NCBI GenBank assembly: GCA_029204225.1
Contig: MU832665.1
Span: 1 to 64,000, forward strand
DNA length: 64,000 nt
Source: Diphasiastrum complanatum
Lineage: Eukaryota > Streptophyta > Lycopodiopsida > Lycopodiales > Lycopodiaceae
Direction of reading: 5' to 3'
Part shown: piece by piece, positions 31,480-42,718 of the stretch
How the letters are laid out: the number at the start of each line of letters is the position of its first letter
Numbering within the stretch: position 1 is the stretch's first letter
Position numbers and translations under genes: made by a program
Notes under the pieces: model-generated
Told to the model about the DNA's origin: nothing
Seen by the model: the letters and a program-made list of their open reading frames with translations, nothing else
Databases searched by the model: none

Positions 31480-32925
31480 AAATATTTGTAATGTTAATCT
31501 TGATTTTGTGATTTGATAAGAGATGCATGAAATGTATCCTGCTTGCCAAGAGTGGCTAGGACTTCCTGTAGAAGAACTGCCCCTATCGCCGAATCACTTG
31601 CGTCAGTTCGCACGACGTAAGGTAAATCGAGATTCCTGATATGTAAAACAGGAGCTGAAGCAACCGTTTGCTTGAGTTTCTCAAAGCATAGGTTCAATTC
31701 ATCATTCCACTCAAGAGGCTTGCTAGGTTGACCTCTCTTTTTCTTTTTATTAACTATGTCTTTAGTCAAATTATTTAAGGGTGCTACCACTTTAGCATAA
31801 TCCTCAATTGACTTACGAAAGAAAACTTTAAAACCGAGAAAAAATTTAACTTCTCTAACAATCTTCGCTTTATATGCCAAGCTAACCAGCTGAGCCAAAT
31901 CCATTGGATAAGAGAGCCACAAAATGAGTTGTTTTATTGTTAAATTTATTCCAAACTTTAGAAATAAAAATAATGAATTAGCTTTTTGAATATAGTGAGA
32001 AACATTTTTTTTTTAATGATACAATAAATTTTGTAATTGTTCATTGCTGAGTAATTAATTTAGAGTGACACAAATTGAAATAAGACATTTAATTTTTTAT
32101 TTTTAAATGAGCAATATGATGCTTACATATGATTAAACACTTAGGTTCTATATGTTTTTTAATAAGCTTTTGCCTAAATGTAGTGTCATCATTCATAACT
32201 ATTTATCTAGTTTTCATTAATTGCAAAAAATATTCATAGTTTTAAGTAGCACTTTTATCATTAGATTATGTACATATTTATCTTGTATTCATATTTAATG
32301 AAAATTGTCACCTAATAATATTTGTCAAGCAAATTAGAACATGATAATAAGACTATAATTTCGTATATCAATAATTTGTGTAAAAAGAATGTAATAAAAT
32401 CATGAGTTTTCTTGTGACCATGAAAATAAAAAATTAAAATTGTTATGAAAACAAGTTTGTTACTTTATTAGAAAGGTAACAAACTAAGTTGTATTTTATT
32501 ATTCATTATATTACGACAGTCATCCAAATATATTTGACAAAATGTCATTTCTCTTATTTAATTGAAACCATAGTGATATTATATATGATTGTGAATTGTG
32601 GATGTATCTTACAACTTGAACTATGAGAAAAAGAACTTATTATTATACTTTAGTTATAAGCTTTGATTTTTCTCCAAAAATTATTGCCAAACAATAGTTC
32701 GAATAAGATTTGCTAAACAATAACTTAGCATTTTGCTGTTTATCTTGACAAAGTATTATGTTATGCAGTATCTTTATTTTGTGAAGCAAAAAGTGAGATG
32801 AAGCAAGAAATGAAAGACATGATTTTAATGATTTGACTGACTATGTGAGTTTCGTGTGTGATCTAGATGTTTTTTCTTTTCTTTTAAGATGTGGTTAGTT
32901 GGATTTATGTGATTATATTCTATCG
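31480..32925 (+). repeat. Tandem AT-rich block, copy 2, carrying a Gypsy RT piece
   Basis: Second member of the direct repeat. It is about 0.4 kb longer, mostly because of the RT/RNase H piece at 31,560-31,905. Both blocks end in 'aagatgtggttagt'. They may be two LTR-like or satellite-like units. Confidence 0.75.
31560..31905 (-). pseudogene. Gypsy RT-connection / RNase H fragment
   Basis: The minus strand reads FLGFKVFFRKSIEDYAKVV, APLNNLTKD, PLEWNDELNLCFEKLKQTV and DASDSAIGAVLLQE. These are the RT thumb/connection ('FLGlxgyYRrFI') and RNase H start. The frame is open for 142 codons, unusual for such an old-looking context. Confidence 0.85.
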
Positions 32926-35036
32926 TTGTACTCATCACTTCATTTGTATGATTTGATGGCTTGACAAAGTGATTTAGCATTATAGGTTCATGCAATTGTT
33001 AATATAAGATGAAATATTCTCAAATGAGATTATTAGCCTAGAAATATAAAAAATTTGGTGGTTACTTTAAGTTCCAAATCATGTCTCTAGAAACTAGGAG
33101 CTATTGGTGAGACTAGTAATCAACCACACGACTAGTCTTGATTCATCAACCAATCAGGTGAGATTTTATGATTTGAGTTATAGATGTTAGGTTTAGGTCT
33201 AAATCTCATCCACTGTAGCCCTAAGTTGATATGTTATCCCTTATAAGAGTGCATTATGCTTTACTTTTTTGGATAATGTAGTTTCATTGTAAGCTTGATC
33301 TTTGGTGTTTATGTAATTGATTGAACTAACCAAGTATCTTACTATCTCATGCATGTTTCAGGTCCTCATGAATGTCTCATGCTTTGTGATGATTGGATTT
33401 TGGGAACAATTGACAATGTAGTGACATTGTCTTAGAAATCTAAGACTAGCCTTGAAATTTGTTCTTAACTATTCCAATTTCCAATGTTTTTATTTGTGTG
33501 ATTAATCTATGATCCTAAAAACACTCAGTTTTACAAGCTTTACAACATAATACATTTTAAAATCAGAAAAATTCTGATTTATTTTCTAGAATTATGTTAC
33601 ATATACTATTTGTTCTTCAATTAAACTCAAATTTGCTAGATCTTGAAACTCACGTTCAAATTTTAGAATACTTACAAAAACATTTGATAATATTATGGGT
33701 GTGTAAGTTTGTCCATTACTTTTGTTAATTGTTATTAATTTGTTTGTCAATCTCTTTTTTGGTTGTAATATGTTAATGATTTGTTGTATGTCTATTTCAA
33801 TGAATTATCTATTTGCATATTCTTGTATATAAAAATTAATATTTTTTTCTGAGTTGAGAAAATTGCTAAGTAATGAATCTCATGCAATGTAACCCTAATC
33901 CTCAAATCCGAGATGATCGACTATCTTTTATGAGAATGCATTGTGTTCTACTTTTTTAGATAAGCAAATTTGGAGAGCTTGGTAATATTGGAATTCGAGG
34001 CCGAGTTGTAGCTTCATTCTAGGCTTAATGTTTGATGTTATTGTGATTGATTGGAAATCAATAAAGTATCTTATTGTCTCACACATGTTTCGGGTTCTCA
34101 TAAATTTGTCTTAATTGATGATCATTGGATTCTGGGAGCAATTGCCAATGTAGTAACATTGTCTTAGAAATCTAAGACTAGGCTTAGTTTTGCTATCTAG
34201 TTTAATCTCGAATATATTTTTGACTTGTGTGATTGATAGCTGATCCTTAAAACACTCATTTTCACAAGTCATTAAATATAATACAGTTTATAATCTATAT
34301 CATAAATAAGAAACACTTGTATTAAATTATCTATTTTAGTTTTTGATTTATGAAAATTCATTTTCTAGCTATATTTCACATTGTTATTAGAACTGTTATT
34401 AAAAAAAGACTAAACTTTTAACATACCTTCAAATAGTATCTTTATCTTTCGAAATCAAAGAGTTGTCTATCAAGTCTTTGAATAGTAATACAATGTTCGT
34501 ATATATTTTTGATTTGTCAATGACATGTATATTAACTTACTGTCATTGACTTAACTCATATTAAGATATGGAAGGTCTTTGTTTGGCACTATAAATAAAA
34601 CAAACTAGAAGGGTTTGTTTTGTTTGATTTTTTCCTAAAGTATTTTATGTATGAAGCATGAATTTTGTTCTCAAATGATTTATAGCAAAATCATAAAAGA
34701 ATTTCATTTCTTCAAAAAAAAAAAACAACTAAAAATGTAAATATTGATGAATGTTCGATTATAAACTTTATAAATATGTAATTCTAGAAAAATACATTAG
34801 AATTTTTTTTATTTGTGATTTGATCTCATTTGTTTCCTTAAAATTTGATAGATATTTAACAAAATAAGCAGTTTATATATTTGTTAGATCTTAGAGAAAA
34901 AAAAAAGCCAATGATTGAGATAACAAGTCATGAACTAAAAGTAAAATTTAATTCTTCTTATTATGTTTTTTGAATTTTATGTTAGTATAAATGTTAATTG
35001 TAAATTGTTATATTAGTAATTTTGGCTTAAAGCTAG
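32926..35036. other. AT-rich DNA with a second direct-repeat pair
   Basis: About 33,180-33,540 and 33,890-34,270 share 'gcattrtgyt[yt]tactttttt', 'gtagyttcatt', 'atgtttc[ag]gg', 'gatcattggattytggga' and 'acattgtcttagaaatctaagact', about 720 bp apart. No coding motif. Confidence 0.6.
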
Positions 35037-35399
35037 TGGAGTATTGCATGTCTGTGTGACGGATATAGGCAGGAGGACTGTATGAAGAGATGTGATCTAT
35101 TTATAGTTGACCTGCATGGGGGTTGCATGGTTTCATGCACATGACTCTACTCTCTATATAATGAGGTAGGGATTCTCCCGTCGACATATTGGGTTTAGGT
35201 CACCAGTTTCTCTGTTCTCGTCTTGCTTCACATGGCATGGCTTGGGGACTAGATCAAGGTTTGATCTAGGATTAATTGGGCGGTTTGGCTCCATTGTCTC
35301 TCTTATTGTGTTCTCTTATCCTCATCTTAGGGGCAATCCTTTAGGGTCGTTACAAAAACATACATCCATCCCATTACTTCGAGATAGATTACCTGAGAT

Positions 35400-35480
35400 A
35401 GAAGCTGATTTTTTGACGCAATCTCATGCAAGGTGACCCTCACCATTGCACTTGAAGCACAAATTCTTCTTACGAGCTTC
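35400..35480 (-). pseudogene. Gypsy gag zinc knuckle
   Basis: The minus strand reads KKNLCFKCNGEGHLA, a stop, then DC: a CCHC knuckle with one in-frame stop. Confidence 0.65.
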
Positions 35481-35594
35481 GGCTATTTCTTTGCCACCCT
35501 TACGCAACCGTCAAATTTTCCAAGCCCTTGTGGGATGCCATACTGCAAAGCTCCCAGCAACCTGATGTACTAGATGAGTTAAGACAACCGAAAA

Positions 35595-35858
35595 GTGGCT
35601 AAAGTGGTTCATAATGTAGATATGAGCTTACTTCATATAGGTGTTGCTAAAGTTAACAACATCACTTTACCAGTGCACTACAAATCTTACCCATCCGTGC
35701 AAGCCATTCTTGATAGTGGGTCTGGCGTGAATATTAACGGCCTCTTATTTGCCAAGGCATGTGGAATATCTACATTGGAAAAGTCTAAGTACAAGTTACG
35801 AATGGCTGTCCAAATAATGACAATGCATGCCGGTCACGTTCCATACGTTAAGCCATGA
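35595..35858 (+). pseudogene. Retropepsin-like protease fragment
   Basis: 87 codons with ITLPVHYKSYPSVQAILDSG and SGVNIN, the aspartic-protease DSGS motif of Gypsy elements. No flanking RT. It lies between two minus-strand gag pieces and is therefore out of order. Confidence 0.6.
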
Positions 35859-35860
35859 AC

Positions 35861-36085
35861 TTACCACTTGCAAGTTCCTGTCTTTCTTCTCCCCTTAAAA
35901 AATTTTACTGGAGGTGGAACTGCATGCTTCTTCTGGTTGGCTAACCTAGACTCTAAGTCTTGGTTCCTTTTATTAGTTTCAAGAAGTTGTTTATTAGTGG
36001 CTTGAATTTGTTGGTATAAAAGAGCTTGTGCCACATTGGATGGGTTTGATAGATCAAATGATGGGTTTTCATTGGTTTGATCCAT
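35861..36085 (-). pseudogene. Gypsy gag-like fragment, polar
   Basis: 74 codons, rich in Asn, Gln and Lys (ALLYQQIQATNKQLLETNK), ending in a basic stretch. It resembles the segment around the gag C-terminus, with weak specificity. The zinc knuckle at 35,400-35,480 is on the same strand. Confidence 0.4.
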
Positions 36086-36685
36086 TGGAGTTGCTTGTGT
36101 GTTTTCCTATTATGCAAATACAACAACAAGTAATTCCAATTATAATGATAGAAATGCTTCAATTCTTACATAATCCAATGCAAATAAAAGCATTTACTTC
36201 TACTCATTCAATACTTATTGTTTGTAAGCTCAATCCAAGCCTACTTATTGCAAGCTCAATCCAAGCTTAAGAGAAAACTACACCAAGCAATTTTCTACTT
36301 TTGCCTCAATCCAAAGCAAAAATCAAAACAAATCTTTATGTAAACTTTAATTAACTACTTCAAGCTAATGTTTACATAAAGTTCCCATTCCAATTCCATT
36401 TCCATTTGTCCTTTCAAATTCAACACAAATTTTCACATTTCTCACTTTCCCAGTTCTTCAAATCCATGAAACTAGTGACTAGAAATGGAAAACTAATGAA
36501 GTTCTATGAAAACTTCACTTTTTAGATCTGTTTTTCAGATTTACAGGTCTGAAAATTAGAACTTCAAAATGACAAAAAATAGAACTTCAAAACTTTTTTT
36601 ATGCATAAAGTTACACTATCTTTTCCTTCCTACATTGCCAATAACATCAAACTAGTAGGTAGAAAGGTATAACTAGCAGCCTACA

Positions 36686-37089
36686 ATATTAGGACTATTC
36701 TAGGTCCTTAAGTGAGTATGGCCATAACACAAAACTGGATCTAGCCCCCAAGCCATGCCATGTGAAGCAAGACGAGAACAGAGAAACTGGTGACCTAAAC
36801 CCAATATGTCGACGGGAGAATCCCTACCTCATTATATAGAGAGTAGAGTCATGTGCATGAAACCATGCAATCCCCATGCAGGTCAACTATAAATAGATCA
36901 CATCCCTTCATGCAGTCCTCCTGCCTATATCTGTCACACAGACATGCAATACTCCATATGTCTCAATTAGAGTGTCTGGGACCTCTCAAGGTTATTAGTC
37001 ACAAACTGGCCTCGACATGGAATTAAATCTCGGTCGACTTACCATATTAGGACTATTCCAGGTCCTTAACTGAATATGGCCATAACACT
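36686..37089 (-). repeat. 48-bp direct repeat, possible LTR start, around the right arm
   Basis: 36,686-36,730 and 37,042-37,089 match (minus strand TGTTATGGCCATAYTCA, then TTAAGGACCT, then AATAGTCCTAATAT). TG...starts lie 358 bp apart, which suggests two LTR 5' ends in tandem. Confidence 0.6.
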
Positions 37090-37800
37090 ATGACTCTTTG
37101 AATGCTTTTTTTATGGGAGTTGGAAACTCAATGGACCCCTTGGAAGTGCGCCCTCTTACTAAGTCCCATTGCCCAAGTTGTGCTTGTATAGTTTGGGATA
37201 AGGTATCATGTTCTTTTATTGAGTATAGGACAAGAATCCGATGAATTATGATTAATGAATCATAGTTCAGATTCTAGTTATACTTGATCAATAAAGTAAT
37301 ATGGTTCAAGGTTGAGGCCCAAGGTTTAGAAAAATAGCCAATACGTCCATGGTAATGACTTTCCAACACCTCACTAGGTTCCATACCTCCGACCAAGACA
37401 TAGACACATACCTACTCTTAACCAAGGACACTAGTACCTTAATCTAAAGGCACATACCCTTAATCCTAAGGGTACCTCTTATCCAAGGGTAACTTGGTTC
37501 CATACCTCCGACCAAGGTATAGTCAGTACTTCTCTGCTTTTATCCAAAGGCACCTACCCTTGATCCTAAGGGTACCTCTTATCCAAGGATAACTTGTCAT
37601 TTAGCCCCCAACACTAAATGGACATGTAGGGGTCATTGAAGTACTGCTAGTTACATAGGTATGTAACAACGAAACTGTTGACGAGCATCTTATCCAGCAA
37701 AATGAACATCTCTATTGGAGAGTTCCTTCGACTTGCACCTCAAACAAAGGTTGTCTTGTCAAATTGGCTGAACACTTAATCGGACAATGTTCTGAATGTA
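37090..37800. other. No gene; short local repeats
   Basis: Contains duplicated phrases such as 'ggttccatacctccgaccaag' (37,377 and 37,497) and 'ccttgatcctaagggtacctcttatccaagg', forming a roughly 115-bp imperfect tandem repeat at about 37,375-37,600. No coding motif. Confidence 0.5.
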
Positions 37801-37803
37801 GGA

Positions 37804-38241
37804 GTGGCTTGGGAGAGTGAGCAGCACAATATCACTCTTTCTATCAAGCACAAACTCTTCAGAGAAGAAGCTGCAGTTGTAGATGGAGGATCGGGTGTCA
37901 ACCTTATCTCCACTCCTTTGTATGAGAAGTGGAATCAACAAGGCCTGAAAGCTGCAAAGTTCGCCATCAAACTAGTTGATCAATCATGTGTGCGGCCGAA
38001 GAGGATTGTAGAAGACATTCTAGTCAAGATAGCGGGGGTACAATTTGTCATTACATTTGTGGTGATGGACATTCCTGAAACGCCCAATGCCTACCGAATT
38101 TTATTGGGACGACCTTGGTTGCAAATTGCACAAGTAGTTCATGATTGGGGGACCAACAAAATCACATTTGAGAACAGAGAGCCGTCCAGTAAAGGTGGAT
38201 GCCTCCACATGGACAGTGAAGCCTATACCACCCAAAGCTAA
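37804..38241 (+). pseudogene. Gypsy retropepsin domain
   Basis: 145 codons open. AAVVDGGSGVNLIS is the protease active site (DSGSGVNLIS with Ser replaced by Gly), and RILLGRPWLQ marks its C-terminal strand. The spacing is right for a complete protease domain. An acidic/Pro-rich linker frame (38,528-38,962) follows after a frame break. Confidence 0.75.
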
Positions 38242-38527
38242 TGACACTTCTTCCACAACGGACCATAGAATCGATCGTCCGAAAGCCTCAATGGGTGTTC
38301 ATTATTATTCACAAACAGATACCGTGTTGTGGACAGATGCATTGCAACAGTTGACTATATGGCTGGGCATACATGTCATCCTGAACCAGATTCATATTCA
38401 TAACCCAGCGAATCACCACCAAGAGGATTCACCCTAGACACGCCAATCTCCTATGGGGTGAACATGATAAACATAGCATGGGGTTCCGAAACTTGTTGAA
38501 GATGATTTAGTTCCTTGGCAACATGCA

Positions 38528-38962
38528 TTGTCCCACGACAAGGAAGCTGTTCTGACAGATGAGCAAATCCTACACCACATGGATTCTACACATTATGGAG
38601 TTCAACGAATACCAGCTCAACCACCTCAGAAATCTCAACATGCTAAAGTCTCAAAGATGCCACCACCGAAAGCACCTATACCAAAGAAAAATCAACAAAG
38701 GCAAAGATACGATCAAGTGATCAAGTGGAGAGATTTACCCGAAGAAACTATAGCAACAATGGATGAAGACATTCGGAACCATGTGGCAAATGTCAAAGGA
38801 CCTCAACTAGAGACAATGAACAAAGAAACAATAGCAACCAACAACAATATACGAGACAAGAAGAAAGTTGCTGAATCGCATGCTCAAGGGTCATCCAACC
38901 AAGCTTCGACATCAGCTTCAGAAATGTCAGAAGCAATGCATAAGCTATCACTCACGAATTGA
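38528..38962 (+). pseudogene. Gypsy polyprotein linker, open frame
   Basis: 144 codons, polar, rich in Pro, Lys, Gln and Ser. No domain. Its position between the protease (37.8 kb) and an RNase H scrap (39,172) suggests polyprotein linker text of the same element with RT deleted. Confidence 0.4.
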
Positions 38963-39169
38963 ACTAAGATCCTTTTGAAGGAAGAAACGGGTAAGACACC
39001 AGTCCATGATGTGCCAGAAAACTTCAAGAGTTATACCTTGGATGACGTGGTGATCATGATGGCCAAAGCACAACGGGAACTGATGCAAATCAGGAAAAAG
39101 AAGGACAAATCTATGAGGGACCGGCACGCACTCAACTGATGTATCTAGCAGAGCCAGGTAAAGCATGTG

Positions 39170-39222
39170 CATAATACTGATGCATCAAAGTATGCTGTAG
39201 GAGCAGTATTTGTTGGAAATTA
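39170..39222 (+). pseudogene. RNase H scrap
   Basis: Reads NTDASKYAVGAVFVGN, the first Asp motif of Gypsy RNase H, then stops. Confidence 0.55.
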
Positions 39223-39533
39223 AGCCCACAGTTGTCTCCTTGGTGAATGATTGTTTCTATTTCAAGATTCTTCATGCACGTTTATTGATCGTTGATCTAG
39301 GGTAAGGTGAAACCAACTTTGATTCTACATCTGCTCATCTGATACCTGCAAGAATCATAACTTAGATAGCCAAATTTTTCGAAGAACGTCTACAACGGGC
39401 TTTCGGCTGATCTCTGGCAAAGGGTAACCAATCCTATCATATTTCATGTTCAAATATTAAGTTCAATTATTTGAAGATCATTGACGACTTGCCCATCTTC
39501 AAATACTTCCACGAATTAGCATTTAGAACAACT

Positions 39534-39640
39534 CTGCAGAAATATACTAAGTGTCGCAACAGTTTGCAGAAATACACTAAGTGTCGCAACAGTCTACAGA
39601 AATACACTAAGTGTCATTACAGTCTGCAGAAATGAACTAT
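39534..39640 (+). repeat. 30-bp tandem repeat, 3.5 units
   Basis: Units ctgcagaaatayactaagtg...acagt at 39,534-39,563, 39,564-39,593 and 39,594-39,623, plus a partial unit. Confidence 0.9.
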
Positions 39641-39649
39641 GTTTTTAAC

Positions 39650-39727
39650 AGTGTCGACTTTTTTTGAAATGCGATAGTGTCGGCTTTTTTCGAAATGCGA
39701 CAGTGTCAGCTTTTCCCGAAATGCGAC
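39650..39727 (+). repeat. 26-bp tandem repeat, 3 units
   Basis: Units agtgtcggcttttttcgaaa + tgcgac at 39,650-39,675, 39,676-39,701 and 39,702-39,727. Degenerate 'acagtgt[ct]ggct' words continue to about 39,800. Confidence 0.9.
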
Positions 39728-39839
39728 ACTTTAGCATAGTTCAACAGTTCAGCTATTTTCAACAGTGTTGGCTATTTGCGACAGTGTCGGCTTTTTGCCT
39801 TCAGCTTCTTTCTTTCAACTATTTGAAGAAGTTAGACTG

Positions 39840-39893
39840 TTTTAAGGGCACCTTCGTCTTTTTAAGGGCACTGTCATCTTTTTAAGGGCACTA
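39840..39893 (+). repeat. 20-bp tandem repeat, about 2.7 units
   Basis: 'tttttaagggcactgtcatc'-like unit repeated. Confidence 0.75.
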
Positions 39894-40204
39894 TTTTTCA
39901 CAAAATCTCGAAGAGAGAAAAATCTCGACAGTTGTCTATCATAAACGAGGAACTTTCCCAGCCACTAACCAAAAATGCAAAGTGAGAGAAAGCCACTTCA
40001 CGTAAAATGCGAAGTGAGAGAATTTGCGACGTCCTTGTCCGCGTCAACATTTCCTGATTCGTTGACCGTATATACTATGTACAGTTGTCACAAAAGCCAA
40101 ATACTTCCAAGTACAACGGCTTATCACGTTGGGTGGTGTAATTAATACATGGATGAATTCTATAAATGGATCATCCAAGCACACTCTACGTGAAATGATT
40201 TACC

Positions 40205-40486
40205 GAGTATGCAGCTTACAATAGAGATCAATTCATCTATCTCAAAGATTCAAGCACCATACATGTAGAAGGCAAAGGGACAGTCAAGATCACGTTCAAA
40301 AATGATCTTTCTACTTATGTCACCAATGTTCTTCATGTACCTCAGTTGTCAAAGAACCTGTTGTCAGTTTCTAAGATGATTGATGAGGGCTACACTGTTA
40401 CTTTCTCATTTGAGCAGTGTACAATCTTCGATGAAGATACTACTCTAGAGGGCTACGATGTCTATGTGATTGATCCATGGATTTAG
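40205..40486 (+). pseudogene. Copia post-protease fragment
   Basis: The plus strand reads FIYLKDSSTIHVEGKGTVKI, then VLHVPQLSKNLLSVSKMI, the conserved stretch after the Copia protease ('VLyVPxLxxNLLSVsqL'). The active site upstream is lost and the frame stops at about 40,485. Confidence 0.8.
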
Positions 40487-40489
40487 GAT

Positions 40490-42300
40490 TGGCAATAAAA
40501 TACTATTCTTCATGATAATTTTTCTCCAAGCAAGTGCCCTGTAAGTGGAAATTTGATTCCTATTACTGTGATTTTTATCGGTTTAACTCTGGAGTAGAAA
40601 TATTCCTAGTAAATTGAGTTAAATGGTGTTTATGGTTCTCCCTTGTTGACTCGGTGGAGCACCGATAGGCTTGTCCTCAATGATTTTGATTATTAAGATT
40701 GGGCAAACTAAAGCTTTTGAGATACTTGTTAAAGTGAATTAAATGGCATAAGATTATAATATTTGGAGGTAGCTCTATATTTGATAAGAAAATAAGTATT
40801 GAATATTGTAAAAGAGTACCCGAATCCAAATTTTATGGATTTTCCATTAGTTTCAGGCAACTTTAACGAAGTAATACTTAAGTTAGTGTAGTCAAAAGGG
40901 TAGTAACCTAGTATTTATTTGTGTCAAAGGAGTTTTCGATGCCTTCGCTGATGAAATTTTTTAAAGCGACCAAAAAATTTAAGGGAGGAAGAAAATGAGA
41001 CAGCTGAGAGGGTAAATTGATTGTGTTATGTAATTTGGATTAGTAAATATATAAAATTGCATAGCACCGGTTTTTCAGATTCATTTAGTTGAATTTTTTT
41101 TCAAATGTCTATAGGACAATGAGTTGACCCTATTTAATATTGGAAATTGTGACATGGAACAAGAATGACACTTGGTTCACATTTGTACTGTAAAGAGTCT
41201 TATTTCTAAGAGTTGGAACTCTCAGATGGTAGGAATTCGGGAATGATAGTACCAACTAGATGGGTTGTTTTATGTGACGGAGAAAACCATGTGCAGATTT
41301 TTGTTATATCACAATTTTGACAATGGATTATAGTGATCCATTAGGAACAAATATGGGGACACTCCAGTATTTGGTGGAATAGGTATGTGCATATCTGGTA
41401 TAGGAAATTCAGATGGAGTTTTTAAGATCTCTAGATTATCAGATATTGCAGTTAATGATCTTCTTGAAGGAATAGAATTACTTGTACCATTTTGGATATA
41501 GATATTAGATATCTATTGGTATATACTTCAATTGTTTGGAAATTTCTTTTAAATGAAAAATTCAATGGTGGAAGTATTTTTTGGAAATGGTTAAAGATTG
41601 GATCATATGTTGGATATAGGATGGTTTGGTAATTTTTTTTATTTCTGTTGTGCAGATCTAAAAGCAAAGAACTTTCTTGGAGAGAAAACTGATGGTATGG
41701 GACATTAGTGATTTCAAACGAGAATTCTTGTGCGAGAATCATCTGTAGACCAGTGGTAAGTATTTACATTATTAGTAATGCTAATAGTTGAAACCATTGG
41801 TTAAATTTGTTTAGGGTATCTAGAGAGGTTATGAGATATAGATCCGGATCCCCCAAAGGTATCTCATAAATTCCAAATCAAAAATCCTTAAGTTTTTCAT
41901 TTCTCACTTTTAAAGAACCCTTACTTCTTTTGAATTTCATAAATATGGACCTCACACTAAAATTAATATGATCCTTCTAGTATGGAAAATTCTTTTCTAA
42001 ACGACTGTTTATAATCATATAAATTACTACTTGGATAAGGCTCGGAATTTGAAATGTTCCAGGATGTGGTATTTCAATTTCTTAATCTCGGACTGTCTCT
42101 TATGCATAGATAGTGCTCAAATAGATTATAGTTACTATCACTCGTATTGAGAATACTTAGAAGAAAAGTCCTATGTATGAGTGAATCCTATTTGGATGGC
42201 ACTTATTATTGACTTTTTTTACGATTCTGAGATTTTCATTTATCATCTCTCCGGAAAAACCTTTATAAGAAATTGAGAATTTCTTTTAGTCCACTATTGT
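40490..42300. other. AT-rich, no gene; partial match to 51.5-52.1 kb
   Basis: 41,200-41,260 matches the reverse complement of about 52,030-52,100 (gttggaactctcagatggtaggaattygggaatgatagtacc-type text). Thus an LTR-like piece of the 52-kb Copia family may be here in the opposite orientation. No coding motif. Confidence 0.4.
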
Positions 42301-42304
42301 AACT

Positions 42305-42718
42305 ATGTTCCTTGAAGAAAGAGCCTTAGTATGGTGGGATGACCTAGTTGCAAAAGGCAATCAACCTTGTACATGGGATGCTTTTTGCATAGTTTTTAGG
42401 GAATACTTCCTACCACTATTAGATGACTATGAACACTTTCAAAAGCTGAGTCATTTAACAATGAATAAAGGTTTGGAACAATTTATTCAAGATTTTCATG
42501 AGTACCTGAATCCACTTTATAGTGACATTCCATCAAAGGTGCAAATGTTAATCTTTATTGATGGGTTCCCAAAAGATTACCAAGTGGATGTTCGTAGGAA
42601 CCATCCAAAAACCCTAGAGGATGCTATTAGGGCTGCAAAGTATTTTGATGACACACCTAAGCCATCTAGGGGTCACCAGCCTATTGACAAATTCTCTGTC
42701 TTAGAATTTGTTAACTAG
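42305..42718 (+). pseudogene. Gypsy gag (Retrotrans_gag) fragment
   Basis: 137 codons. ALVWWDDLVAKGNQPCTWDA, FREYFLP, LTMNKGLEQFIQDFHEYL and KTLEDAIRAAKYFD follow the Retrotrans_gag pattern closely. The tail of the frame (DKFSVLEFVN) is read from the end of the long-LTR repeat at 42,685, so the gag is cut there. Confidence 0.85.

Larger units (their letters stand above)
35037..36956. repeat. Inverted-repeat structure, about 220-bp arms
   Basis: Arms 35,037-35,262 and 36,735-36,956 are near-identical in opposite orientation, starting TGGAGTATTGCATG and ending CATGCAATACTCCA. Each arm contains a TATA-like tctatataatgagg and a 'ctataaatag'-type word, so each looks like an LTR piece. The 1.47-kb centre holds a protease piece on plus and a gag piece on minus. 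No target-site duplication matches outside. Confidence 0.8.
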
